From Sequoia sempervirens (Eukaryota; Streptophyta; Pinopsida; Cupressales; Cupressaceae), in NCBI GenBank assembly GCA_007258455.2, contig VDFB02358134.1, forward strand, positions 207,350,499 through 207,414,498: a stretch of DNA of 64,000 bases. The letters are read 5' to 3'. Positions 24,080-35,759 of this stretch are shown piece by piece. Numbering within the stretch: the stretch's first letter is position 1; the number at the start of each line of letters is the position of its first letter. The notes beneath the pieces were generated by a model. That model did no database searches. It saw only the letters and a program-made list of their open reading frames with translations, and was not told the DNA's origin. The translations under genes were made by a program, and so were the position numbers.

Positions 24080-25255
24080 ACATGGAAACATTTATTAGCT
24101 TAAGAGTGTTGATGGTCAGTGTCTAGTATCTCAAGTTAATGAAATTTGGCTATGGAACTAGAGGATGGGACATGTAAACTTTGATAATTTGATCAAAATC
24201 AGTGCAAGAGAGGTTGTTTTAGACCTTCCTAAGATTACAAAGCCTATTGCTATGTGCAGGAGTTGCCAGTTGGGAAAGAAAACTAGAAGCAGTTTTAAAG
24301 CAAAAGATTAGTCACCTACTAAAATGCTAGAATTGGTCCATACTAACCTCTGTGTCCCTACAAGAACAAGAATTCAAAATGGTGATAGGTATTTCATGAT
24401 CCTTTTTTATGATTATTCTAGAATGACATGGGTTACATTTCTTAGAGAGAAGACTCAAGTCCTAGATAGATTTAAAGTGTTTTAGGAAGGGGTAGAGAAT
24501 GAAGTAAACTTGAGAATTGAATGTTTAAGGTTTGATAGAGGTGGAGAATTCACTTCTAGTGAGTTTAGTACATTTTTTGAAGAGCATGTCATAAAGAGAC
24601 ATTTTCTACTCCTAGAACCTTGTAACAAAATGGAGTTGTAGAGAGAAAGAACATGACTATGCAAGAGGCTACTGGAACCATGATGAAGGAAGAAAATGTA
24701 CTCTATGTATATTGGAGAGAGGAAATCCACACTGTTGTTTACATTCTTAACAAAGTTCAAATCAGACTTATTAACACTAAGAATCCTTATGAGTTGTGGA
24801 CTGGTAAGATTCCTACTATAAAGTACTTTAAGGTTTCTAGAAGCAAGTGTTACATTAAAAGAGATGATGAGAACCTTGGGAAGTTTGATGCTAGATGTGA
24901 TGAAGGCATTTTTCTTGGGTATTCAACTAGTAACAAAGCATATAGATGCTTCAATAAGAGATTGAGGAAGATAGTTGAGAGTGCAAATGTGAATGTTGAT
25001 GAGGATATGCATAGACCTATTGATATATGTGAAATTGAACCAGATGAGCCTATCTATGAACCTGTACCTAAAGAGAATAAAGAGAAAGAAGAAGAAAAAA
25101 CTAAAGAAGAGGAAGAGATTCTAGAATCTACTCCTAAGCCTCCTAAGTATGTAAAGAAGAATCATCTAGAAGACCAGATAATTGGAGATAAGAGAAAAGG
25201 TGTGAAGACAAGAAGCAAAGTGGTGGCAGGTGAGGTAAATTTGTGCTTACTTTAA
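24080..25255 (+). pseudogene. Copia integrase, broken
   Basis: The GAG-pre/His-Cys region is visible (MGHVNFDNLIK, CRSCQLGKKTR), then the core (FYDYSRMTWVTFL, LRFDRGGEFTS), with stops and frame changes near 24,310, 24,480 and 24,640. From 24653 the frame is open for 200 codons and covers the C-terminal part (NPYELWTGKIP, GIFLGYST). It ends in a long Glu/Lys/Pro-rich linker (about 25,060-25,170), as is usual before Copia RT. Confidence 0.83.
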
Positions 25256-26788
25256 AAGATAGAACCTAAGTCTACAAGTGAAGCATGTAAAGATGAGAGT
25301 TGGGTAAGGGCTATGAAAGAAGAATTACAGTAGATAGAAAAGAATCAGACATGGGAACTCATTCCTAGACCAACAAACAACATTGTGATTGGTACTAAGT
25401 GGGTGCTTAGAAACAAATTGAATCAAAAGGTAAATTTATGAGAAAAAAAGCAAGACTTGTATATAAAGGATATTCACAAGTTGATGGCATAGAATTTGAA
25501 GATAAATTTTCCCTAGTGGCAAGAATGGAGGAAATTCAAATGGTCTTGGCATTTTTTGCTTATAAATATTTCAAGGTATATCAGATGGATGTCAAATCTA
25601 ATTTTTTGAATGGAGAATTAGAAGTGTACATGGAACAACTAGAGGGATTTCAGCTATCAGATAAATTGAATACAGTCTATAAGTTGAAGAAGGAAACGTA
25701 TGCATTGAAACAAGTTCCCAAAGCTTAGTATGAAAGGTTGGATAAATATTTGACACAAAAAAAGTTTAGCAAGGGCTTCGCAAACAACAATCTTTATTTC
25801 AAGATTGAAGGTAACAAAATGTTTATAGTGGTTGTGTATGTGGATGATATCTTCTTTGGAGGAAATGAAATCATGTATAAGAAGTTTGTAGAAGTGATGC
25901 AAAAAGAATTTGATATGTCTATGATTTATGAGTTGAATTTCTTCCTTGGACTACAAGTGAATCAAATTGATAAGGGGATATTCATTTCAAAATCTAAGTA
26001 TGTCAAATATTTTTTGAAGAAGTTTAGAATGGATGACTCTATACCTATCTATACACCAATGGAGACTAGATGCAAGTTGATTAAAGATGATAAATTTGCT
26101 AAAGTTGATCAGAGCAAGTATAGATCTATGATTGGTGGACTATTGTATCTTACTACTACAAGACCAGATATCATGCATGCAGTATGTTTGGTTGCTATAT
26201 TTCAAGTAGAATTGAAAGAAGCACATGTTGCAATTGTAAAGAGGATATTCAGATATCTTAAGGGCACATAGGATTATGGCTTATGGTATCCTAAGGATAC
26301 TAATTTCACTTTGAATGCCTACACTAATCCAGATTGGGTTGGTTGTGTAGATGATTGGAAGAGTACAAGTGGTGGTGCTTTCTTTATTGGTGGAAGATTG
26401 GTTTCATGGCTAAGAAATAAATTGGATTTTGTTTCTTTATACACTATAGAAATTGAGTATATTTTTGCAGCATCTTGCTACACATAGGTTTTGTGGATGA
26501 AGAAAACATTGAAGGACATAGGAGTGATATGTGATGAGCCTATACCTATCTTTTGTGATAATACAAGTGCTATAAAAATTTCAAAGAATCCAGTAATGCA
26601 TTCAAGGACAAAAAACATATCTATCAGATTTTATTTATTGTGAGAAAAAGTATTTGATAATAAATTTAGATTAGAGTACATGTCTACAAAGGAATAGATT
26701 GAAGACATATTTAACAAGGATCTTCTGAAGGATAATTTTGAGTATCTTAGGAAGAAGTTGGGGTTCATTGGCCCTCCTTCTTTGAACT
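25256..26788 (+). pseudogene. Copia reverse transcriptase and RNase H, broken
   Basis: RT starts with SWVRAMKEEL and TKWVLRNK, then KARLVYKGYSQVDGIEF and YQMDVKSNFLNGEL, with catalytic YVDD at 25837-25848. Three open pieces (25438-25728, 25738-26271 and later fragments) are mostly in one frame, separated by TAG stops. RNase H shows DWVGCVDDWKSTSGG, but the preceding expected Asp is Asn (YTNPDW). The end is KKLGFIGPPSLN followed by TAG at 26788. The frame is preserved over long stretches, so decay is mainly point mutation. Confidence 0.88.
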
Positions 26789-26967
26789 AGGTGCACATGA
26801 ACGTGCATTAGTCTAGTGAATCTATAGATTCTTCATTTATTTGGACTTATACTTTTATTGTTCTTATGGTGTTCCCAAGTGCTCTTATGCTTTTTTTGCT
26901 ACCCTATCGTGAAACTAATATATTGTTTGTATCATCATTCTCTATGCTATAGATAAAATTCTTTTCC

Positions 26968-29900
26968 ATGTCGAGGAAATGACCAAGGATTAAACCAAAA
27001 CTAGAAGAGAAAGAAGCTAAGAATGGAAAGAAAGAAGAAAATATGAGGGAACTTTGTGAAAAAAAGAGAATGGACCTGATAGAAGAGGAACCTCAACCAT
27101 CAATGAGAGATATGAAATTGGTGGCACAAAGGGGATGAATGCAAAACCTTTGTGCTATGATAGATTTGAATACCATTGTTGGAGGCATGTCCTCTACTGC
27201 ATGTCAATGTGGAGGGACACAATCTACAACATCTCGAGTTGAAATTACATCATCACTCACATGTGAAGAAGGAGGTACGCCATCTTTCCCATCTCAACTT
27301 CAAGGCACATCATCAATTCCACCTCCAATAGAAGGTACACCATCTTTCCCATCTCAACTTCAAGGTAAATCATCTATTCCATTTCTGATCGAAGGTACAC
27401 CATCTATCCCATCTCATTTAAATATTGAAGAAATTCCATTGAATGTTGAGATGAATTTATGTTTGAGAACACCATCTAGAATTTTGCATAGAAAGCCAAA
27501 GTATTTGATTAATATTGATGAGAATATTTTTCAGCCAATGGAAGTATAAGATTCCAAAATGAACTTGTAGAAGATATTCTCATAAGATTTGGAGAGTGTT
27601 ATTTGAAAAGTTAAATGAGGCCACAAGATGTCAACTTTATTGAAGTAATGTGAAATATAAAGTATAGGTCCATCATGAACATTCTTGGGTTGAGAATATC
27701 AAAGGATTTAAGTGAAAGTCTATTGTGAAGAATCTAATGAGTGCATATGAGAGTGTGGGTAACACCTCACATACAAAGGATAGTAATGTGACATGATATG
27801 TCATTACATCAAAAATAGTAAGTAATCAAATGAGGAAATATCATCTCATTAGAAACAAAGTCAAGCATTGATAATTAATAGAAAAACTTTATCAAGAGCC
27901 ATTGGAAGGCACCAAAGAATCGAGGAAACCAATGCGAATGAATTATGGGAATTCTTGGGGAGACTACCATAGAAACATAAATCAATTGTTGAAGCATTGG
28001 GATCACTAATTGAATACTTTTGGAAGAATTAAACAAGGGTATCTATGAATCAAAGAGATGTGGTAAGAAGGAGAATCAGTAGTCAAAATTGTGACCCACA
28101 TACAAAGCACTTTTTGGATATGACTCAAACACAATTTTTTGATAAATTTATAGAGACACATCCTCAAATTAAAAAATTTCAAAGATATTTTGAAATTCTA
28201 GAACATTTTTATGTCAAAATAAATCACACATGCACTACTTTCTATTGTAGATTACATTTTGAATTTTCTAACCATTTTAATGTTTATCAGTCTATATGTT
28301 TAGATTTGCATACTAACAATGCTTTGTAGGATTGCGGCATAGATGTCCCACCAACATCTAAAAGAGACCCCATATCAAATAAAATATGTGAAAGAGAGGA
28401 AGGTCAGATATTCTATAGGAAATTATGATTGTATGGCGCATGTCAACATTGTGGTGGCTTGCAACATGTGGAAAGCACAAATGCAGTTGGAAATGAACTA
28501 GTAGATCTCAACAAGTATAAAATAGTGGCCTACAATACAAAAGATGGTGAAGAAGAAAAAAGGTGTGATTTGGCTATTCAAAATATTCCAATGTATCAGT
28601 TTATGTCTACATTTCGTGATAGTTTAGTGTATAAGTATGCATGGCATACCTATAGAGCTTGATGGTTGGACTTGTAATTTAAGTTATGCAAGGAAAACTT
28701 TCCACTTTTCAACATTATTCCATTTGTTGACTTTGCATAAACTAAAAACTATAGCCACATCGAAAGGTGCAATCACAATATTACAACTCCACATAGGTTT
28801 CTATATTTGTGCACATCACATTCATTCATGTGAATGATAGTACAGAGGATGAAATAAATATCATGAGGGAGTATCATTTTATAGTGATGATCAAACACAT
28901 TCTATAGAGTTTGTGCACGGTTGCTTTCAGGTGTTCTACAATGATTTGGCCAGAAGGGGCATATCATACAGTCATCATATCATATGGTCGGATAATTATG
29001 CATCACAATTCAAGAACTCATGGATGTTCTATTGGTTGAGAAAGATGCATAATATTATGGGTTTTCAATATGTGTGGAACTTTTGTGAGGACGGGCATGG
29101 AAAGGGGGAGCATGATGGTGTAGGTGCATGTATCAAAAGAGGGATAGCACAAGATGAGTTAAAGTATAAATGCAATGCAAAATTGATAGATGCAAAATCA
29201 ATTGTTGAGTGGTGTAATGCTTCAATGGGTCTAGGTAACTAAGGTAAGTCTTCAATTCATAGATTTTTTTGGCTAATAGATGATACTAACATTACACCAT
29301 ATGAGGATTGTTGTACATTGACAAGACCAAGTGAGCTACACTCTTTTAGAAGCTCAAATGTAGGTTAACATGGAGTATCCATATGCTGAAGACGGAATGC
29401 TTTTGTTTTTCATGTACAGTTCAAGTCTGGAATGAGTTTAATTCAAAGGAGTGGACTGACAAATGGTGGTTAAGTTATCTTAGCCCACTTGAAATGCATT
29501 GGCTCTCGATGACACTAGAACTAACATAGATGGAATTATTAGTTGACTTTGACCACATATCAAATGTAGTTTAACCAAGTAATATATCTACTTGCAAAGT
29601 TTTTGAAATTCCTAATGTTATCTTACTTTGTATTTTTTCTTTAATGTTGATTAATTTCATCTAATTTGCCACACATATCAATGTAGGGCATGTTTATGCA
29701 ATTATTGCAGATGAAGAAAATGAAGAGGGAAAAAATTATTACTTGTGTCATTGTGTTGAGGCCAAAAATAAATTGCAGACCCTAGTTATAGATGGAGAGA
29801 AAATTGAATACCCTGCAAGTTTTGTGGTTGCTACTAGAACATGGATTATAAGGTACCCACATAAGAGTTAATGTTTGACTATTTTGAAGGACTTTGACAT

Positions 29901-30072
29901 GCATAAGAAGATTCTTCATTACTCAAACCTTTTCATGCCATAAAATATTCATTTGATACAATATCGGGGTAAACCTTTGAACAAGACCTCAAGGAATGTG
30001 CGTGAGTTTGACTATGAGACAATACTTGACACAATAAAGATTAGAGCAAACCCAGATGGTTCATTGGATTAA
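26968..30072 (+). pseudogene. Transposase-like gene of an unnamed family with DDE-like Asp triad, broken
   Basis: ATG at 26968 starts a Lys/Glu-rich segment that continues, past TGA stops at 26980 and 27136, into a Ser/Pro/Thr-rich repeat (GTPSFPSQLQG, three related units at 27,270-27,410). Legible domains follow in order: QSCDPHTKH-like and TQTQFFDKF (28,090-28,150), a Cys pair ACQHCGG (28,440), FVDFA with Asp at 28729-28731, SQYYNST and VHITF (28,770-28,820), HIIWSDNYASQFKNS with Asp at 28991-28993, GHGKGEHDGVGA with Asp at 29114-29116, and DAKSIVEWCN. A C-terminal domain follows at 29,690-30,070. Asp spacing is about 87 and 41 residues. I recognise this as a recurrent conserved plant family, similar in style to animal transposase-like proteins with HGKG-x-x-DG, but cannot name it. 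Several frameshifts and stops make it a pseudogene. Confidence 0.65.
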
Positions 30073-31904
30073 TTTGTAAGTATGCACATTGATTTTTAAA
30101 TTCATGTTATTGATATTAATGTATTGTAGTTGATAGTTAGACCTTTTGTTTCTATATTTAAATTTTACATATGTTTTTGTTGCAAGATTACATATGTTTG
30201 TCTATTTTTTGCTACTACATTTTTAAGCATATATACAGTGAATATTAGGCATATTATATGCATATTTATGGTTTCACCATTTGACCATATCAAGACCTCA
30301 ATTTGAAAACTTGACCTTTGTAATCCTATATTAGACTTGGCAGACCCTTCCTCAACCATCATTTCACCTAAAACATCAACTATTTCCATCATATTCATCC
30401 AAAATATATCATCTTCCCCTCATCTTAGCATTTTCATCCATTATCATAACTAAGCATATTCAAGCCTTGTCTAAGTGATTATCGAAGCCTAAGAAAGCAT
30501 ATTCAAGGCTTGTATAAGTGATTATCCAATATTAGGTAATAAATATTATCCTCTATCTAAGACTTAGTCATGTCATTATCCAAGCTTGATGAGAAACTCC
30601 AAGCCTTTCCTAGTCAATTATAAAAGTATAGTCTAAGAAAAACTCAATATCATCAATCAATGATCTATTTTAGCTTAGACAACATAGTGCATCAAATAAG
30701 TTGACATCTCATTAATCAATGTCCTATACATGGAGTATGAGAAGGTGTAAATTCAACAAAAAACAACTACGGTGATATCAATTTGAGAATTTGTAAATTA
30801 AACATGATTAGCTAATGAATCAACATCAATACTAAACCACTACTACTTAGCACAAACTAGTGCCTTTATCCCAAGCACATAGTCAATATCAACCTATGTG
30901 ATTAGATAACAACTCAAACAATAGCAACTATAGTCTTAAGAAACCATGCATTACAACATTCCTCTATGGCATTCATGATTATTACTACTTACAAGCATTC
31001 TAGCATTCAGTTCTTACAAGTTATTAATCTCATTTGAGCATTTATATTAATTCATTGAACTAATAAGCAAGCATGAAATCAAACATCCATTGAGGAGCAA
31101 TAAAGAAAAACAAAATAATCCTTGATTTTCTTCATTCATAACTCATCAAATGCATACAAGGAGAGACAATAGCCATGAAATTGGTATTACTCTCTATTGT
31201 AGTTGCTATACTACTATCAAAATTACATATATGATAATAAACTTCGAACTCAAAAAGAAGATGCAAAACATGCTATGTATTTCTCTTACAATTTCAAAGT
31301 GCTAACGCAATTTTTCAACTAACTACTACTTCTGACCCTAAATTTTTTCTTATAGAGATGAAAGAGAAAAAAAAAGCCTTAGTCCAAGAAGCACAAATGT
31401 CAAAATTTCATTGGACCATTGGAAAAATATTCCTTTTTTAGTTACACTCGAGTCTTCAGGCCGTGAGAATAAACATGAGACAAAATTAACCTCAAATCAT
31501 TGTAGAAAATAGGTCCCACCTCAAAAGGGCATCATTTTTTTTTTTCCAACTTCAAAATATTCCCCACGCGCTAAAAAAAACACCCACCATGGGAGAACCA
31601 AACATCAAAACTTATGAAGCAAGACAAGGAAAGAAAATAAAAAGTCAAAATTCTTTTAACCATATTAACACCATGTGCTACCGATTTCCAATTGAGGAGA
31701 GAACAATATTTTGCAATGTTTTATCAAAAGCCTAATCAGTATTATATTCAGGCTATGCATTGTTCTTCTCCTATCCATTATTTATCTTGTTCATTATCAA
31801 TCCCTACACAGATTCATGTTGTGTATTTATCCAAGCAAGTTTTATACTCTTCTTCAATGGGCCATTTGACATTCAATAAACATTACACTTTAGTATTGTA
31901 CTAA
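30073..31904. other. AT-rich intergenic DNA with a small direct repeat
   Basis: No gene recognised. A 45-bp-spaced direct repeat (AAGCATATTCAAG, then TAAGTGATTATC) lies at 30,452-30,530. Any end of the transposase-like element should lie here, but I could not identify terminal repeats. Confidence 0.55.
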
Positions 31905-34600
31905 GAGTATCTAGCATCAATTAAGACTCTAACCTCTTTAATATAAATTTCCATGTTTGTTTCAATATCCACCATTGTATCAATATTCAGATTCAATGGG
32001 ATGTAGTTGATGTTAGTCAATGCAATCATAGCTGTTGCAAGCATCCCTCCCAAATCTTTCTTCCAGGTGTCAAATGGCTGCAAATCACCTTTTGGAATCA
32101 ATATCAAAGGCATATAATGTTCCTCCATCTCTTTAAATATTTTTAGCTTACTTTGGAGTTATACACCTAACTTTCCATGGAAATTAGTTATCTCATTAAC
32201 TGAGTCAATGATTTGCAATATGTTAGGAATATTAGTAGGTGCCTCATGATCCTCTTTCATCTAGGAATCATTTCTCTTAAGGCACTCACCCTATTAATCT
32301 AATTATCCCATTCAAATCTTGAAAGCCTCTTGTACCTACAGATACTTTGTATTTGCTTCATGAATATTCTTGTAAGCAACCCAAACATCATCAGCCTTGT
32401 TGACCAAATCAGTCACCATATATTTCAATACATCCTCAAAAAAAATATTTTCCACCTTAACAATTTCAAGCTTGGACTTCTTGACATTTTCTTTCTCAGT
32501 AGTCAACTGATCATTCAAATATTTAATTTTAAAGGATAAGGTCTCCTTATCCTGTGTAGACAAATATGAGGAAGATAGGATGGCAGGGTTATTGTCCTTT
32601 TTCACTTAGTAGCTTGAACAATGGCCCCATCTTATTTATCTCATCCAAGGCCTTATAGTACTCCTTCACTAAATAATCATACTTTTTTCTAAGAAATATG
32701 TGCAATATCCACACTAAGCATTGTAGCATGAGAAGTTAACTCAGGTGCTTGGATAGGAGTTATATTTGTAGCTCTTTTGACCACTAAGGAACAAATAACC
32801 TCTTCAATAGGCCTAACAACATCATGTTTACTAGTATTAGATTTCATAGATCAAATTGTAAGAGTATGCCACTTTTGACTATATCTAGATCCAAACACCT
32901 TATCCTCAAACTGCTCCTCAGATATTGAAGCTTAAGGGTCTCTTCTTACTACGTCATATGCTAAAGTAGCAGTGACAGTACATCCTGGTAATAACATGAT
33001 TCCACTATTTGTGACAATTTTCCTAGCCTTGATGGGAGTAATAGCTGCAATTTCAGCCTTGATCTTTTCCTCCTCTACTTTTTCAGCTTCTTCCTAATGG
33101 GAAGGTTCAACATTATCTCGAGCTAATTCAAGTCTCTCCTTTATCTCTTTACTCCACTTTTGAACCATAAATTCTTGAAAATTTTTGAACTACACAAATT
33201 TATCATCAACAAGGAATTCATCACATTCCCTAATCCTAGGATCATCATCGCTTTCCTTATCATATTTCCATTTGACAATTTTGTAAGGGAAACATTTGAA
33301 CTATGAGTTTCCTCAATATGAGGAGGGAATTTATGCTCCACCTCCTCATTCCTTGACACATGTTATGCCATTTTTTCCTCCCTAACTTCTTGAACATCTA
33401 TAGGTTTCTCCGGGATTTCCATAGCTTGTTGTTGTTGTTCCAGGAGAACCTGTGTTTTATCAGCAACCTCCACCTTCACTTAAAATCACCACTTTAATAA
33501 TCCCCTAGCATAGTGAAATCTCTTCAAAATGGTCTACAATTAGATTAGATGGACTTATATAAAAGGAATTCATCTTAATGATACTTTCTTCAATGTTCAT
33601 TATAGCTTTCCATTCCTTTTTATGGCCATGACAACCTCACCACTTGTAAAATTCCTTAATACATCATCTTTGTATAAGAACTCATGGCATATCACTTTTA
33701 AGTTTTTCTCTCTCCTCCTTCCTCCCATATATCCTTCTACATCAAAAATCTTAATCTCATTAACAGGAATTTTGAGGTTATTCACCATGATCCCAAACTT
33801 TTCATACCCCTTAAGGGCAATGAGTGTGAAGTAAGAAAAAATGCATTGGGAATTCACCATAGTACCCTTCCTAGGAATTCTGAACATCTCACAATCCATA
33901 ACATCAATCTACCACATGAGTTCCATAAAGGCCAATCTGTTTGAGACATACAGTGGAAAACAATGTGGTGCCACTTTAGCCCCATAGGCTCTAATCAAAG
34001 TGTATTTTGAATGAAGAAACCAATCTGCCCAATTATATGTTTCTCTAGATCCAGTGTATCTTCTGGGTGCATGATATTTCTAATTTTAGGAGAAATCATG
34101 TGAATAGGAGCTACACCCAATTCTTCTATGATACCATATCTTATAAAATTATCAAACAAGATATTTAATTGGAATTAGAACAATCCTAATCCCAAATGTA
34201 TGTCCACATTTTTACTGGTAAATCATTATTTTCATTGTCCCTAAGTCTCAAATCTAACTTCCCTTTCTAGTCATAATCACCCACCCATAAGAGCATGTGC
34301 ATTAGCAGAGAATAATGAGGTAAATATAAAGAGAGCACCTTCTTCTTCAAATTGAGGAAATACTCATGCATCTGATCAACAACATAGTTGGCATAATCAA
34401 AACCAGTGTTCTGATTATGACCCTATATATTTGCCACCATCACCAATAAATCAAGAGCTATCCTTACCTCGAAATTTTGAGCTAACAGTTGATTCAGGAA
34501 ATAATAAGTCTTCTAGAAATAATCCATGAACTCTTCACACTCAAAAGGCTTAGCATCCTTAGGGAGGAATTTCTCCTTGCTCTAGATTCTTATGTCCTTT
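31905..34600 (-). pseudogene. Unrecognised protein gene, broken
   Basis: Reading leftward from about 34,600 there is coding-like sequence with many stops. An N-terminal part at 34,300-34,570 contains ECEEFMDYF, YYFLNQLLA, FEVRIALDLLVMVANI and FDYANYVVDQMHEY. An intact 99-codon piece lies at 33600-33899 (GYEKFGIMVNNLKIP, EGYMGGRRREKNLK). A Gln run and acidic segment follow at 33,360-33,470, then Lys/Glu-rich pieces at 33141-33359 and 32336-32605 that look helical. The C-terminal piece ends near 31,905. I do not recognise a domain. Its style (long, charged, many copies expected) suggests a repeat-associated gene, perhaps an element's extra ORF, but that is inference. Confidence 0.45.
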
Positions 34601-34754
34601 CTTCTTTTCATTAATTTTTTTCCATTTTTATCAAATCCTTCAATTTGAAAGAGTAATTGAAATAAGTAAAATCTTTAACAATTTCAAAAAATTTTATTAA
34701 ATTTAAATTCTATAATTTGTAAAAATTGTGGAAATAATTGTTTCTAATAAATAT

Positions 34755-35456
34755 GTAAAGAGGGAGGTGAGATAGAGAGAAAGAGAGTAGAGATGGAAGG
34801 ATGGAGGAGGGAGGGAGGGAGTGAGAGAGAGAGAGAGAGAAATATACACATGTAGGGATCTAGGTTAGATAGAGAGAAGTAGAGAGTGAAGGTTGGTGGA
34901 AGAGAGAGAGAGAGAGAGAGAAAGGCGAGATACAAAGAGGGGGAGGGAGAAAGAGAGAGATAGAGAGGGGAGGGAGGGAGAGAGAGGAGAGATAAAAAGA
35001 GGGGAAAGGGAGAGAGAGATAGAGAGATATAGATAGATAGAGAGGGGGGAGAGGTAGGGAGAAAGATAGTTTATATAGAGAGAGTAGAGAGGAAAGGGGG
35101 GGGGAGAGAGAGAGAGAGAGAGGGGTAGATAGGGAAGGTGGAGAGATTGAGAGAGGGGAGGGAGGGAGGGAGAGAGAAAGAGGGATAGAGGGATAGGTAA
35201 GTAGAGAGAGTAGAGAGGGAAGGAGAGATGGAGGGATAGGTAGGGATGGAGAGAGAGAGGTGAGGGAGAATCAGAGAGAAGTAGGTAGAGAGAGGGAGGG
35301 GGAGATAAAGAGAAGTATAGAGGGAAAGAGAGAGGTAGGAAGATGTATGGAGGGAAGGAGAGAGAGGTGAGAGAGAGGAGGGAGGGATTGGTAGGGAGAG
35401 AGGTGATATATAATAGAGTAGAGAGGGAAGGGGAGAGAGAGAGAGAGAGAGAAATT
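34755..35456. repeat. 700-bp (GA)n/(GGGA)n purine-rich tract
   Basis: Almost pure purine on the plus strand, with units such as GAGAGA, GGGAGG and TAGAGAG, broken only by rare T or C. Minus-strand frames through it are only Ser/Leu/Pro repeats and are not genes. Confidence 0.92.
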
Positions 35457-35609
35457 CAAACCACTACAACTCTTGTTATTGTTTCATCTTCAAATTTTGA
35501 GTGTACCTATCTTCATTTTCTCATGAACATCATACTTTGTTGACTTCACCAAAAAAAAAAAAAGTGGCATCTTAGGATCCTTTTTTGTGTCATAACTTGG
35601 TACACATAC

Positions 35610-35745
35610 CCAAGAGAGAGAGAAAGCACAAGAGCAAGAGCAAGAGAAAGAACAAGAACAAGAACACTAGAAAGAACAAGATCAAGAACAAGAAAACGTA
35701 TAAGAAGTAGAAGAAGAAAATGATGATGATGATGAAAAAGAAAAA
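35610..35745. repeat. AAGARC hexamer and GAT/GAA repeats
   Basis: Tandem hexamers AGAGCA/AGAACA from about 35,615 to 35,690, then GAAGAAG and GATGATGATGATG runs. Simple-sequence DNA. Confidence 0.85.
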
Positions 35746-35759
35746 AGAAAAGGGAGAAT

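Larger units (their letters stand above)
21154..26790 (+). mobile_element. Ty1/Copia retrotransposon, decayed, 3' LTR not found
   Basis: A Copia order is clear: gag, protease, integrase, RT, RNase H. A degenerate initiator-Met-type PBS stands at 22675-22687 after a probable 5' LTR. The coding part ends at 26788. I could not find a second copy of the 21.1-22.7 kb sequence to the right, so the 3' LTR seems deleted or displaced, perhaps linked to the transposase-like gene that starts about 180 bp later. Confidence 0.8.

Noticed and set aside
34744..35459. Minus-strand Ser/Leu/Pro frames
   Set aside because: Direct products of the GA-rich microsatellite.
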